Below, in pieces: positions 28,120 through 39,515 of a stretch of 40,827 nt of DNA (position 1 is the stretch's first letter; every line of letters starts with the position of its first letter). The notes under the pieces were generated by a model. It ran no database searches, had not been told where the DNA came from, and saw nothing but the letters and a program-made list of their open reading frames with translations. Source of the DNA: Adlercreutzia sp. ZJ473 (GTDB lineage Bacteria; Actinomycetota; Coriobacteriia; Coriobacteriales; Eggerthellaceae). A program made the position numbers and the translations under genes. The DNA is taken from assembly GCF_013185065.1 (NCBI RefSeq), contig NZ_JAAVTO010000020.1:1-40827 (forward strand), given 5' to 3'.

Positions 28120-29268
28120 TCACTCCTTCCGGTAAGCCGAGGCCAGCTCGCGCGGCGCGTACACGCCGTGCTCGGTGATGATCTTGCAGACGAGGTCGGC
28201 CGGCGTCACGTCGAAGGCGGGGTTGAGCACGTCGACGCCGGGGATGGGCTCGGGGCACACCTCCGCGGCCGCGCGCTGCTCGATGGGGATGTCCTCGCCC
28301 CGCTCGAGCGCAAAGTCGATGGTCGACGAGGGGGCCGCCACGTAGAAGGGGATGCCGTGGTGCGCCGCGAGCACCGCCACGCCGTACGTGCCGATCTTGT
28401 TGGCCACGTCGCCGCGCGCCGTGATGCGGTCGGCGCCGACCACCACCGCGTCAACGAGCCCGGCGGCCATCACCGACGCCGCCATGTCGTCGCAGATGAG
28501 CGTCACGGGCACGCCCGCGCGTGCGAGCTCCCACGCCGTCAGGCGCGCGCCCTGCCCCACCGGGCGCGTCTCGTCGGCGTACACGCGCTCGATCTTGCCC
28601 TGCCCGGCGGCTGCGTACACCACGCCGAGCGCCGTGCCGAAGAAGGAGGTGGCGAGGCTGCCCGCGTTGCAGTGCGTGAGCACGCGCGCGCCTTCGGGCA
28701 GAAGGCCCGCCCCGTGCGCGCCGATGGCGCGGTTGGCCGCCTCGTCCTCGGCGGCGAGCGCGCGTGTGAAGTCGAAGAGCGCGTCGGCCACCTCGCGCGG
28801 CCCGGAGCCCATGTCGAGCGCCGTGCGCGCCACCGCGCACGCGCGGCGCACGGCCCACGAGAGGTTCACCGCCGTCGGGCGCGCGTCGGCGATCATGCGC
28901 GCCGCGAGCTCGAGCGCGGCCCAGTAGAGGTCGGGGTCGAAGGCGCGCTCGTCGAGCACGAAGACCCGCTCGAAGTCGCCCGCGCCGGCGCGGTGGTCGT
29001 CGGCGCGCGCCCACACGAACTCCGCCGCGCGCAGCGCCACGGCCGCCGCGCCCGCGATGCCGATGGCAGGCGCCCCGCGCACGCGCAGCGCCTTGATGGC
29101 CTCGATCACCTCGCGCCAGTCGAAGATCTCGCAGTACACCTCACGCGAGGGAAGCTGCGTCTGGTCGAGCAGGCGCAGCGCAGGCACGCCCCCCTCGACG
29201 CCCGCAGCCCGCTGCTCAGTGCGCACGAGCTCGACGGTGCGCGGCAGCCGTTCCATGTGAAGTTCCAT
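28120..29268 (-). CDS. mtnA: S-methyl-5-thioribose-1-phosphate isomerase
   Basis: The 382-residue enzyme converts methylthioribose-1-phosphate to the ribulose form in methionine salvage (some homologues act on deoxyribose or 5-methylthioadenosine by-products). It has RGAPAIGIAGAAA, PTAVNLSWAVRR, the catalytic Cys in THCNAGSLATS, DETRPVGQGARLTAWEL and the catalytic Asp in VVGADRITARGDVANKIGTYG. I chose ATG 29268; a TTG at 29295 and an ATG at 29256 are possible, and none has a clean ribosome binding site. No other salvage genes are nearby, so it may process methylthioadenosine-derived sugar independently. Confidence 0.92.
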   Translation of the reverse strand: MELHMERLPRTVELVRTEQRAAGVEGGVPALRLLDQTQLPSREVYCEIFDWREVIEAIKALRVRGAPAIGIAGAAAVALRAAEFVWARADDHRAGAGDFERVFVLDERAFDPDLYWAALELAARMIADARPTAVNLSWAVRRACAVARTALDMGSGPREVADALFDFTRALAAEDEAANRAIGAHGAGLLPEGARVLTHCNAGSLATSFFGTALGVVYAAAGQGKIERVYADETRPVGQGARLTAWELARAGVPVTLICDDMAASVMAAGLVDAVVVGADRITARGDVANKIGTYGVAVLAAHHGIPFYVAAPSSTIDFALERGEDIPIEQRAAAEVCPEPIPGVDVLNPAFDVTPADLVCKIITEHGVYAPRELASAYRKE

Positions 29269-29536
29269 AGGCACCCATTTCCCCGACAAAGTCAACCTAG
29301 GTAAAACAGCCCCATTTTAGCGCAACTGGGGAGAAACACACGCCGCATGCCGGGCCCGCCCAAAAAAGAAGAGCCCCCGCAGGGACGCTTCCACATGGAG
29401 CAGATGCCGCGAAGTGCAACAGGAGCGCGTTCTGATATCACTACGGCAATGTCTACGAGCTGGCTGGGGACGTTTTGGAGAGAACGATTCCGTGGGAGAT
29501 CCCGAACATGATGCTCGTCATAGAACGCCAAGCCCC
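29269..29536. other. 268-bp stretch with a possible coding relic
   Basis: No confident gene. On the plus strand about 29438-29551 can be read from just after a stop as YHYGNVYELAGDVLERTIPW and onward to a TAG, which looks protein-like but has no start codon or ribosome binding site. It may be the remnant of an inactivated gene. Confidence 0.3.
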
Positions 29537-29824
29537 TTACGGCACCAGGTAGTCTTTCAGCCGCCGAGAGGGGTCCTTTGACGCAAAGCGCCCCGGACGA
29601 TGACCGAAGACAGCGCCGCGCCCCTTCACTTCCGCATCGGCGCAAGCTGAGCCTTGATCGCATTGCGCGGGTTTCGCTTCATTGCGCGCATCTTCACGTC
29701 CACGTTCCACCAGGCGCACGTCGCCCGCGGCCGCAGCCGCCCCAAGGCTCCCATAGGCCGCCACGTAGCGGACAAGCGCTTCGTCGGTAATGAGCGCGCC
29801 GGTCGCATCCTGCCATATCCTCAT
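29537..29824 (-). CDS. Small hypothetical protein coupled to fic
   Basis: A 95-codon frame starts at ATG 29824, which overlaps the fic stop by four bases (ATGA). The first 25 residues (MRIWQDATGALITDEALVRY) look like a genuine small protein; after residue 35 the composition becomes Arg/Ala-rich and less convincing, so the gene may be frameshifted or shorter than drawn. It is not recognised. Its coupling to fic suggests a partner or antitoxin-like role, but nothing in the sequence proves this. Confidence 0.4.
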   Translation of the reverse strand: MRIWQDATGALITDEALVRYVAAYGSLGAAAAAGDVRLVERGREDARNEAKPAQCDQGSACADAEVKGRGAVFGHRPGRFASKDPSRRLKDYLVP

Positions 29825-30600
29825 GGCAAACCCCCTGCATGGCCTGCGCAACCAGCGCGCTCGCCCCACGTCTTCACCGTCTCGACCATGAGAAAGCTGA
29901 CGAACGGATCCAGATAGCCATCCGCGTCGAACGCATCAAGCGCACCGTAGTACGAAAGGCGATCTGCCTCGTCGACGGAAACGGGCAGATGCCGCAGCGA
30001 AAGCAAGACGAAGTTCCCGAGCAAGCGCGCCGTGCGGCCGTTGCCATCCGCAAACGGATGGATGCGCGCAATCTGCGCATGCAGGTACGCAGCGATAACG
30101 AGCGCGTTCTTCTGGGCATTCGAAGCCTCCAGCGCCTCCCGAACCTCGCTGAGCACATCGCCGATCGCCCGAGGGACGTCACCTGCGGCAACTCCCGTAT
30201 CGCGTGCTCCCACAACGTAATCGCCAAGCTTGAACGTTCCCGGGCGCTCGCCTCTCGCCCATCGATCCTCATCGTACGTGCCCCGGGTTAGCAGGCGATG
30301 TGCCTCGAGCAGCAAGTCCTCGTCGACGGAAGCGCCTTTGCGCACCGACGAGAGCAGCCACTCCCATGCCGTTTTCAAGTTCTTGATCTCGAAGAGCGTG
30401 CGCAAGCTCCCCGTATACGACGTCACGCCATCCCTGTCGAACACCTCATGCGTGTCGCGATACGTGATCTCGTCGTTTTCGATCTTTCCAGAGTTGTAGG
30501 AGAACCTCACCGCAAACGCATCGAGTGCCACGGCGCGCGCATCGGCATCAAGGCCGCGCCACCACGAAAGCGCCGCGCTGTAGGCATCGCGCACATCCAT
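29821..30600 (-). CDS. fic: Fic-domain AMP-transferase with N-terminal inhibitory motif
   Basis: The 259-residue protein has the full Fic motif HPFADGNGRTAR at residues 181-192 with catalytic H181, and a flap region TFKLGDYVVG before it. Fic enzymes usually transfer AMP to a hydroxyl group of target proteins. Near the N-terminus, S37-x3-E41-N42 (SGKIEN) fits the inhibitory alpha-helix motif [S/T]xxxE[G/N] of class II Fic proteins, so it is probably self-restrained. ATG 30600 is preceded by GGGGTGA. The frame extends to 30738 without support. The target is unknown; a toxin role is only one possibility. Confidence 0.92.
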   Translation of the reverse strand: MDVRDAYSAALSWWRGLDADARAVALDAFAVRFSYNSGKIENDEITYRDTHEVFDRDGVTSYTGSLRTLFEIKNLKTAWEWLLSSVRKGASVDEDLLLEAHRLLTRGTYDEDRWARGERPGTFKLGDYVVGARDTGVAAGDVPRAIGDVLSEVREALEASNAQKNALVIAAYLHAQIARIHPFADGNGRTARLLGNFVLLSLRHLPVSVDEADRLSYYGALDAFDADGYLDPFVSFLMVETVKTWGERAGCAGHAGGLP

Positions 30601-30710
30601 CGTATCACCCCGATTCCGCCACCGAGCCCTTTCAAGCCATTTTACCGCAGACGAGGCATGCGGCCGGCTGAAGCGGACGACGGCATCGCCGTAGGCGGCA
30701 ACGACGTAGA

Positions 30711-30742
30711 AAGGGTGCGTCGTCTGGAGACGACGCACCCTT
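30711..30742 (-). terminator. ppdK terminator
   Basis: A perfect 14-bp stem (AAGGGTGCGTCGTC with its complement) around a TCCA loop is followed by TTTCT on the minus strand, 130 bases after the ppdK stop. On the plus strand it is followed by CTTCG, so it acts mainly on the minus-strand transcript. The rest of 30601-30872 is empty. Confidence 0.8.
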
Positions 30743-30872
30743 CTTCGATTCGCGCTTGAGCTTGCAGCCCCGGCACATCATGCCGCGGCGCCGCGGCGAA
30801 GCATTGCGTTGCGACCGAGCCGTGCGGCCCGCCGTGACGCGCGCCGCAGCGCTCAGGCCGCATGGCGCGCGC

Positions 30873-33590
<2,718 letters not shown>

Positions 33591-33699
33591 CTTTTTCTCC
33601 TTATAATGCGTTGCACCAAAAGCGTGCAGTTGCCTACCTGCGCGCCCCACCTCCCGGCCGAAGGCGCGCATTGGAAATCCAGACCCGCGTAAACGAGTC

Positions 33700-34590
33700 C
33701 TAGTCAATAGTACCAGTTAGCGGGGGGTGCGAGCGCTCGTAGTACCGTAAAATCTCCTGAGCGGTCTCCTCAACGGCGCGTTTTTCGGTGTGTACGATAA
33801 TGCAGCCGAGCTGCCGCATGAGGGCGCGGGCGCGCTCGAGGTCCTCGTAGACGTACTCCAGCTCGGCGTAGCGGCCCGCCACGAGGCTCGCCTTGCCCGC
33901 GCCGAGCCGGCGCTGGCGGATGTCGACGAGCACCTCGGCGGTGGTCATGAGCCCGAACAGCCGCGTGCGGTCGACGTCGTAGATCTCCTTCGGCGGGGTC
34001 GTGGACGGGTCGAGCGGGATGTTCGCCACCTTGTAGCCCTGCTGCGAGAGGTAGATGGACAGCGGCGTCTTCGACGAGCGCGACACGCCGATGAGCACGA
34101 TGTCGGCCTGCGTGAGGTCCTGGGGGTTGCGCCCGTCGTCGTGCTCGATGGTGAACTCGATGGCCTCGATGCGGCGGAAGTAGTGCGGGTCGGCCACGCG
34201 CAGCGAGCCCGGCTTGGACGCGGGCTCGAGGCCGCTCATGTGCGCGATCGCGCCGACGGCGCCCGTCATGAGGTCGACCGCCACGATGTTGGGGTGCTCC
34301 TCCAAGTACGCGAGCATGCCGCGGCGCACCTCGTTGTTCACGAGCGTGTAGAACACGAGCATCTCGTCGTTGCCGAGGTCGTCGATGTGGTAGTGCACGT
34401 GCTCGTCGAGGAAGTCGCTGATCTCCTCGCAGGTCTTCACCTTCGACAGCGTCTCGATCTTGGGGTTCATGACGCCGAACTGCGCGGCGGCGGCGCGCGC
34501 CACCGCCTGGGCGGTCGCGCCCACCGAGTCGGAGATGATGTGGATGGTGGGGATGCGCGCGGCGCGCTCCTTGGGGCTGTGGTTCTCCAT
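33700..34590 (-). CDS. PPDK regulatory protein (bifunctional kinase/phosphorylase, DUF299)
   Basis: The 296-residue protein of the DUF299 family phosphorylates the active-site threonine of pyruvate phosphate dikinase with ADP and removes it with phosphate. The P-loop-like GVSRSSKTPLS (G168-K174) and the opening IHIISDSVGATAQAVARA are diagnostic; AVDLMTGAVG and DRTRLFGLMTTAEVLVDIRQ-like segments follow. It sits next to ppdK, the usual arrangement for the dikinase version rather than the PEP synthase version of the family. ATG 34590 has GGAG five to eight bases upstream; a GTG at 34608 is less likely. Confidence 0.94.
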   Translation of the reverse strand: MENHSPKERAARIPTIHIISDSVGATAQAVARAAAAQFGVMNPKIETLSKVKTCEEISDFLDEHVHYHIDDLGNDEMLVFYTLVNNEVRRGMLAYLEEHPNIVAVDLMTGAVGAIAHMSGLEPASKPGSLRVADPHYFRRIEAIEFTIEHDDGRNPQDLTQADIVLIGVSRSSKTPLSIYLSQQGYKVANIPLDPSTTPPKEIYDVDRTRLFGLMTTAEVLVDIRQRRLGAGKASLVAGRYAELEYVYEDLERARALMRQLGCIIVHTEKRAVEETAQEILRYYERSHPPLTGTID

Positions 34591-34670
34591 GAGAGGCTCC
34601 GATCTCACAGGGCCAGCAAAGTCGACGAGAAGGGCTCGCCCCCGGCGCAGCCGGAGGCGAGCGGTGCGAG

Positions 34671-36764
34671 CTACTTCTTGGCCATGAGGCCGAAGTCGGC
34701 CACGTGGGCGAACACGCCCACGAAGCGGTTGAGCAGGCGCAGGCGGTTTGCGCGCAGCGCCTCGTCGTCGGCCATGACCATGACGTCCTCGAAGAAGCGG
34801 TCGACGGGCGCCCGCAGGGCGGCGAGCGCGCGCAGGGCAGCCGCGTAGTCGTCGGCCTCGAGCGCCGCGGCGCAGGCTCCCTCGGCCGCCTCGACGGCGT
34901 CCATGAGCTCGCGCTCGGCGGCGTCGGCGAGCGCGGCGGGGTCGACGTCGGCGCCGAGCGCCTCGTCGCGCAGGTTGTTCGCGCGGGCGAAGGCCGTGGC
35001 CAGGTCGTCGAACGTCTCGCGCTCGGCGCGGCGCGCCACCTCGAGCGCGCGCACGCGCCTCACGAACTCCACCGGCTCCTGCACGCCTGCGGCGAGCACG
35101 GCGTCGACGGCGTCGGCGCCCATGCCGGCGTCGCGCAGCATGACCTTCGTGCGCGTGACGAAGAAGTCAACCACCTCGGCGCGCACGGCCTCGCGGTCGA
35201 ACTCGAGGCCCGCCTCGGCGTAGGCCGCCAGCGACGCGTCGACGGCGGAAAGCAGCGACACCTCGAGCGCGCCCTCCTCGGCGAGCAGCATGGTCATGAT
35301 GCCGAGCGCGCTGCGGCGCAGGGCGAACGGGTCGGACGAGCCCGTGGGGCCCTGGCCTGCGGCGAACAGGCCGCAGATGGTGTCGAGCTTGTCGGCCGTG
35401 GCCACCACCTTGCCCACCAGCGACGCGGGCGGCTCGTCGCCCGAGAAGCGCGGGCGGTAGTGGTCGCCGATGGCGCGCGCCACCTGCTCGCCCTCGCCCG
35501 AGGCGAGCGCGTAGTAGTAGCCCATGACGCCCTGCACGCTGGTGAACTCCACCACCGCGCCCGTGACCAGGTCGGCCTTACAGAGGAGCGCCGCGCGCGC
35601 CGCGTCGGCGGCGTCGGCGGCAGGAAGCTGCGCGTCGGCGGCGAGGTGGGTGGCCACGCGCACGATGCGGTCGGCCTTCGCGCGCATGGTGCCGAGGCTC
35701 TCCTGGAACACCACCTCGTCGAGGCGCTCCACGTAGTCGGCGAGCGGGCGCTTGCAGTCCTCGTCGTAGAAGAACTTCGCGTCGTAGAGGCGGGCGGCCA
35801 CCACGCGCTCGTTGCCGTCGACGATGTTGGCCTCGAAGGCCGGGTCGCCGTTGGACGTGATGAGGAACTTGTTGGCGAGCGTGCCGTCGGCGTTGAACAG
35901 CGGGAAGTAGCGCTGGTGCACGAGCATGGCGTCGACGGTGATCTCCTTGGGCACGGCCAGGAACAGCTCGTCGAAGGTGCCGACCATGACGGTGGGGTAC
36001 TCGGCGAGGTTCACGACCTCCTCCATGATCTTGGCCGGGAGCTCGGCGACCAGGCCGGTCGCCTCCTCGGCGGCGCGCACCTGCTCGCGGATGATGGCCT
36101 CGCGCTCGGCCTCGCTCGGCACCACGAAGGCGCCGCGCAGCACGTCGACGTACTCCTCGGCGCACGCGACCGCATGCGGGCCGGGGGCCAGGAAGCGGTG
36201 GCCGCGCGTCAGGCGGTCGGCCGCGAGGCCCGCCCACGCGACCGGCACCACGTCCTCGCCGAACAGCGCCAAAAGCCAGCGCACCGGGCGGCTGAACTGC
36301 TCGGAGCGGCTCCCCCAGCGCTGGGTCTTGGGCCACGAGACGGCGCCGATCACGCCCTCGAGCACCGCCGGGAGCAGCTCGACCACGTCGCGCTCGGGCG
36401 TGCGCCTCACGGCGTACACGTACTGGGTGCCGTTCTCGTCGCGCAGCTCGAGGCTCGACGCGTCGACGCCCTTGCCGCGCGCGAACCCGAGGGCGGCCTT
36501 GGTGGGGTTGCCCTCCGCGTCGAACGCGATCTTCGCCGCGGGGCCGCGGAACACCTCCTCCGTGGCCTCGGTGCGCGCGGGAACGTCGTGCGCCACCACC
36601 GCGAGGCGCCGCGGCGTGGTGTACGCCTCGACCGCGCCTACCGGGATGCCCTCGGCGTCAAACGCGGCGCGGAAGAGGCCCTCGAGCTTCCCCGTGACCG
36701 CATGCAGGTCAAACGCCGGCAGCTCCTCGGTGCCGATCTCGAAAGCAAGCGTCTTGTTCGCCAT
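34671..36764 (-). CDS. glyS: Glycyl-tRNA synthetase beta subunit
   Basis: The 697-residue beta subunit completes the tetrameric bacterial glycyl-tRNA synthetase; it carries tRNA-binding and other functions. Family text includes TLAFEIGTEELPA at the start, TPRRLAV, FSRPVRWLLALFG, VHQRYFPLFNADGTLANKF, DAKFFYDED and the C-terminal anticodon-binding domain ending PVDRFFEDVMVMADDEALRANRLRLL. ATG 36764 lies five bases after the glyQ stop, with GGGGAG just before it. It is cotranscribed with glyQ. Confidence 0.96.
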   Translation of the reverse strand: MANKTLAFEIGTEELPAFDLHAVTGKLEGLFRAAFDAEGIPVGAVEAYTTPRRLAVVAHDVPARTEATEEVFRGPAAKIAFDAEGNPTKAALGFARGKGVDASSLELRDENGTQYVYAVRRTPERDVVELLPAVLEGVIGAVSWPKTQRWGSRSEQFSRPVRWLLALFGEDVVPVAWAGLAADRLTRGHRFLAPGPHAVACAEEYVDVLRGAFVVPSEAEREAIIREQVRAAEEATGLVAELPAKIMEEVVNLAEYPTVMVGTFDELFLAVPKEITVDAMLVHQRYFPLFNADGTLANKFLITSNGDPAFEANIVDGNERVVAARLYDAKFFYDEDCKRPLADYVERLDEVVFQESLGTMRAKADRIVRVATHLAADAQLPAADAADAARAALLCKADLVTGAVVEFTSVQGVMGYYYALASGEGEQVARAIGDHYRPRFSGDEPPASLVGKVVATADKLDTICGLFAAGQGPTGSSDPFALRRSALGIMTMLLAEEGALEVSLLSAVDASLAAYAEAGLEFDREAVRAEVVDFFVTRTKVMLRDAGMGADAVDAVLAAGVQEPVEFVRRVRALEVARRAERETFDDLATAFARANNLRDEALGADVDPAALADAAERELMDAVEAAEGACAAALEADDYAAALRALAALRAPVDRFFEDVMVMADDEALRANRLRLLNRFVGVFAHVADFGLMAKK

Positions 36765-36769
36765 CTCCC

Positions 36770-37714
36770 CTATGCCTCCTTCTCGTCTTCGGCAGCCGGC
36801 GCCACGCCCGCCACGTGCTCCAGGTAGCTCGCGCAGCACGCCTTCGCGATGGTGCGCACGCGCAGGATGTAGCCCATGCGCTCGGTCGCCGAGATGACGC
36901 CGCGGGCGTCGAGCAGGTTGAACGCGTGGCTGCACTTGAGCACGTAGTCGTAGGCCGGGAGCGGCAGGCCCTGCTCGAGCACGCGGTTGCACTCCGCCTC
37001 GTAGCGGTCGAACTCGCCGAAGAGGAGCTCGGTGTCGGCCACCTCGAAGTTGTAGGCCGAGAACTCGCGCTCGTTCTCGAGGAACACGTCGCCGTAGGTG
37101 AACACGGTGCCGTCGTCGCCGCGGCTCCACACGATGTCGTACACCGAGTCGACGCCCTGGATGTACATGGTCAGGCGCTCCAGGCCGTAGGTGATCTCAG
37201 CGGGCACGGGCCTGCACTCGAAGCCGCCCACCTGCTGGAAGTAGGTGAACTGCGTGCACTCCATGCCGTCGATCCAGACCTCCCAGCCGAGCCCCCAGGC
37301 GCCGAGCGTCGGGCTCTCCCAGTCGTCCTCGACGAAGCGCACGTCATGCTCCTCGACGTTGATGCCGATGGCGCGCAGCGAGTTGAGGTAGAGCTCCTGC
37401 ACGTTGTCGGGCGAGGGCTTCATGATGACCTGGAACTGGTAGTAGTGCTGCAGGCGGTTGGGGTTCTCGCCGTAGCGGCCGTCGGTGGGGCGGCGCGACG
37501 GCTGCACGTAGGCGGTGCGCCACGTGCCCGGGCCGAGCGAGCGCAGGGTGGTGGCGGTGTGGAACGTGCCCGCGCCCACCTCGTTGTCGTAGGGCTGCAG
37601 CACAACGCAGCCCTGGTCGGCCCAGTAGCGCTGCAGGTTCATGATGACGTCCTGGAACGTCGGCGGCATGCCCTGCGCGGCTGCGCCGGCTCCGCCCGTT
37701 GTTTCCGTTGACAT
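36770..37714 (-). CDS. glyQ: Glycyl-tRNA synthetase alpha subunit
   Basis: The 314-residue alpha subunit holds the class II catalytic core that charges glycine. Conserved segments are [97 protein letters not shown] and the motif 3 region [17 protein letters not shown] 37714 has AGGAG six bases upstream. The gene follows lepB by 63 bases. No T-box or other leader is visible in that gap. Confidence 0.97.
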   Translation of the reverse strand: MSTETTGGAGAAAQGMPPTFQDVIMNLQRYWADQGCVVLQPYDNEVGAGTFHTATTLRSLGPGTWRTAYVQPSRRPTDGRYGENPNRLQHYYQFQVIMKPSPDNVQELYLNSLRAIGINVEEHDVRFVEDDWESPTLGAWGLGWEVWIDGMECTQFTYFQQVGGFECRPVPAEITYGLERLTMYIQGVDSVYDIVWSRGDDGTVFTYGDVFLENEREFSAYNFEVADTELLFGEFDRYEAECNRVLEQGLPLPAYDYVLKCSHAFNLLDARGVISATERMGYILRVRTIAKACCASYLEHVAGVAPAAEDEKEA

Positions 37715-37777
37715 GGCTCTCCTCGAATATGTCACGTGTGCCACTTCGCGCGCAGTGGCCGCGCCTGTTTACTTGCG

Positions 37778-38359
37778 TCAGCCCTCGGACGAGAGCAGGC
37801 CGAACCGGTCAAGCGGCCAGTACGTGAGCACCGCCTTGCCGGTGACCGTGGAAGCGTCGATCGCGCCGAAGTAGCGCGAGTCCTGCGAGTTCGTGCGGTT
37901 GTCGCCCATGACCCACAGCTCGCCCTCCCCGACGGTGTAGGGGTAGCTGATGTCCTCGCCGTAGGCCGGGGTGAGCGGGTAGGAGGGGAGGTTGCGCGTG
38001 TAGGGCTCCACGAGCGCCACGCCGTCGATCACCACGCGCCCGTCGATGAGCTCGACCGTCTCGCCCTCGGTGGCGATCACGCGCTTGATGAGGATGCGCG
38101 AGGGGATCTCGGGGTCGGCGAAGGTGACGATGTCGCCGCGCTCGGGCTCGCCGAGGTAGTAGCTGACCTTCTCGGAGAACACCATGTCGCCGGTCATGAT
38201 GGTCTCCTCCATGGAGCCCGACGGGATCTCGTAGGCTTGGAACACGAAGGTGCGCAGGCCCCACGACAACGCGACGATCAGGACGACCATGCCCAGCAGG
38301 GACGCGAGCTTGCGTCCGATGCTCGGCTTGCGCGCGTCAGCGTGTTGACCGGAGTACAT
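37778..38359 (-). CDS. lepB: Signal peptidase I
   Basis: The 193-residue membrane serine protease removes signal peptides from exported proteins. A cytoplasmic tail is followed by one membrane segment (residues about 20-40), then the catalytic Ser49 in IPSGSMEETI and the Lys92 base in ILIKRVIATEGE. The conserved GDIVTF, GDNRTNSQDSRYFG and VLTYWPLDRFG complete the fold. It is the single-span Gram-positive form. It lies between trmD and glyQ on the same strand, but a terminator-like hairpin separates it from trmD. Confidence 0.95.
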   Translation of the reverse strand: MYSGQHADARKPSIGRKLASLLGMVVLIVALSWGLRTFVFQAYEIPSGSMEETIMTGDMVFSEKVSYYLGEPERGDIVTFADPEIPSRILIKRVIATEGETVELIDGRVVIDGVALVEPYTRNLPSYPLTPAYGEDISYPYTVGEGELWVMGDNRTNSQDSRYFGAIDASTVTGKAVLTYWPLDRFGLLSSEG

Positions 38360-38382
38360 GTGGCCTCAAGGTCCCCTTTCAG

Positions 38383-38414
38383 AAAAACGCGCCGCGCCAC
38401 AGGCGCAAACGCGT
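38383..38414 (-). terminator. Terminator-like structure between trmD and lepB
   Basis: On the minus strand ACGCG ... CGCGT encloses an inner GCGCC-TGT-GGCGC stem and is followed by TTTTCT. It is 45-76 bases downstream of the trmD stop and would partly insulate lepB from the rpsP operon. Confidence 0.55.
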
Positions 38415-38458
38415 AGAGTCGACAGGTTGCGGTAATCGCTTATGATAGCGCTTCGGGC

Positions 38459-39505
38459 CTAACTCCCCTGCTCACCCGCTAAAGTCTCCAGAAATTCCCG
38501 ATCAGCGGGCGTGAGGTTGCCCGCGCGCTCGAACGCCTCGAGCAGGTCGGGACGCCACCGCGCCGTGCGCTCGAGGCTCATGTTCCGCCGCCAGCGCGCC
38601 ACCGCGCCATGGTCCCCTGACAGGAGCACCGCCGGCACCTCCTGGCCACGGAAGCTCGCCGGGCGCGTGTACTGGGGGTACTCCAGAAGCCCGCTCGTGA
38701 ACGACTCGTCGACGGGGCCGTCGGGGGCGCCGAGCACGCCGGGCAGCTTGCGCACCACCGCGTCGATCACCACCATGGAGGCGAGCTCGCCGGAGGTGAG
38801 CACGTAGTCGCCGAGCGATATGACCTCGTCGGCGAGGGCGTAGGCCCGCTCGTCGATGCCCTCGTAGTGCCCGCAGACGAACAGCAGCCGCTCGCGCTGC
38901 GCCAGCTCGGAGGCGTACGCGTCGTCGAAGCGGCGGCCCTGCGGGGCAAGGAAGATGACCGTGGGGGCGGGGGCGCCGTGCCCGGGAGCGCATTCGCGCT
39001 CAAGCTCGAGGGCGCCCTCGTACTCGGGGACGTCGGCGCGCTCAGGGGAGCTCAGTCGCTCGGACAGTCCTGCTCGCGCGAAATGCCCGCCGGGCATTTC
39101 GGCTCGTGCGGAACTCGCTTGGTGAGCACCCCTGGGCGCGCCTTCCTCGCTCGCGGCAAATGCGTCCCCGGCACATTCGCCGGCGCTTTCGTGCGAGCAG
39201 GACTGTCTGAGCGACCGAGCATTCCCCTGCCCGCGGAGCAGGGCGAAGGGATCAAGAGTGGGAACAGGAGCAGGAGCGCCGACGATGTCCTCGTAGGCTT
39301 CGAAGAGGGGCTCGCACTTCATCACGAGGCCGGCGCCGCCGCCGTAGGGGTCGTCGTCGGTGGTGCGGTGCCGATCGTGGGTCCAGTCGCGCAGGTCATG
39401 CGCGTGAAACGAAATGATCCCCTTGTCCTGGGCGCGCTTCATCATCGACGACCCCATGACCGAGTCGTACATGCGGGGGAACGTGGAGAGCGTCTCGATG
39501 ATCAC
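38459..39505 (-). CDS. trmD: tRNA (guanine-N1)-methyltransferase with large insertion
   Basis: TrmD methylates G37 of tRNAs to prevent +1 frameshifting. The SPOUT methyltransferase core is present: IIETLSTFPRMYDSVMGSSMM, DDDPYGGGAGLVMKCEPLFEA, VIFLAPQGRRFDD, the knot GHYEGIDERAYALADEVISLGDYVLTSGELA and FTSGLLEYPQYTRPASF. At 348 residues it is about 100 longer than normal. The extra residues (about 77-180) sit in the loop between the first half of the knot domain and VIFLAPQGRRF, where E. coli-like enzymes have only a short linker. Much of the insert (residues about 93-155) is encoded by an inverted-repeat element. The frame stays open, so a functional enzyme is plausible. It follows rimM by ten bases. 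Confidence 0.94.
   Translation of the reverse strand: MIIETLSTFPRMYDSVMGSSMMKRAQDKGIISFHAHDLRDWTHDRHRTTDDDPYGGGAGLVMKCEPLFEAYEDIVGAPAPVPTLDPFALLRGQGNARSLRQSCSHESAGECAGDAFAASEEGAPRGAHQASSARAEMPGGHFARAGLSERLSSPERADVPEYEGALELERECAPGHGAPAPTVIFLAPQGRRFDDAYASELAQRERLLFVCGHYEGIDERAYALADEVISLGDYVLTSGELASMVVIDAVVRKLPGVLGAPDGPVDESFTSGLLEYPQYTRPASFRGQEVPAVLLSGDHGAVARWRRNMSLERTARWRPDLLEAFERAGNLTPADREFLETLAGEQGS
39043..39229. repeat. Palindromic element inserted in frame in trmD
   Basis: The 33-bp arms 39051-39083 and 39187-39219 are inverted copies with 30 identical positions, and the similarity extends outward with CAGGGGA on both sides. Between them lie a further perfect palindrome, AATGCCCGCCGGGCATT, and a related diverged copy (ATGCGTCCCCGGCACAT). 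The element therefore looks like two inverted copies of a smaller unit. It lies wholly inside the extra loop of TrmD without breaking the frame, similar in kind to Rickettsia palindromic elements. Confidence 0.85.
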
Positions 39506-39515
39506 GGGCGGCTCC

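Noticed and set aside
37715-37777. T-box leader before glyQ
   Set aside because: The gap to lepB is only 63 bases and shows neither a T-box sequence nor a terminator.
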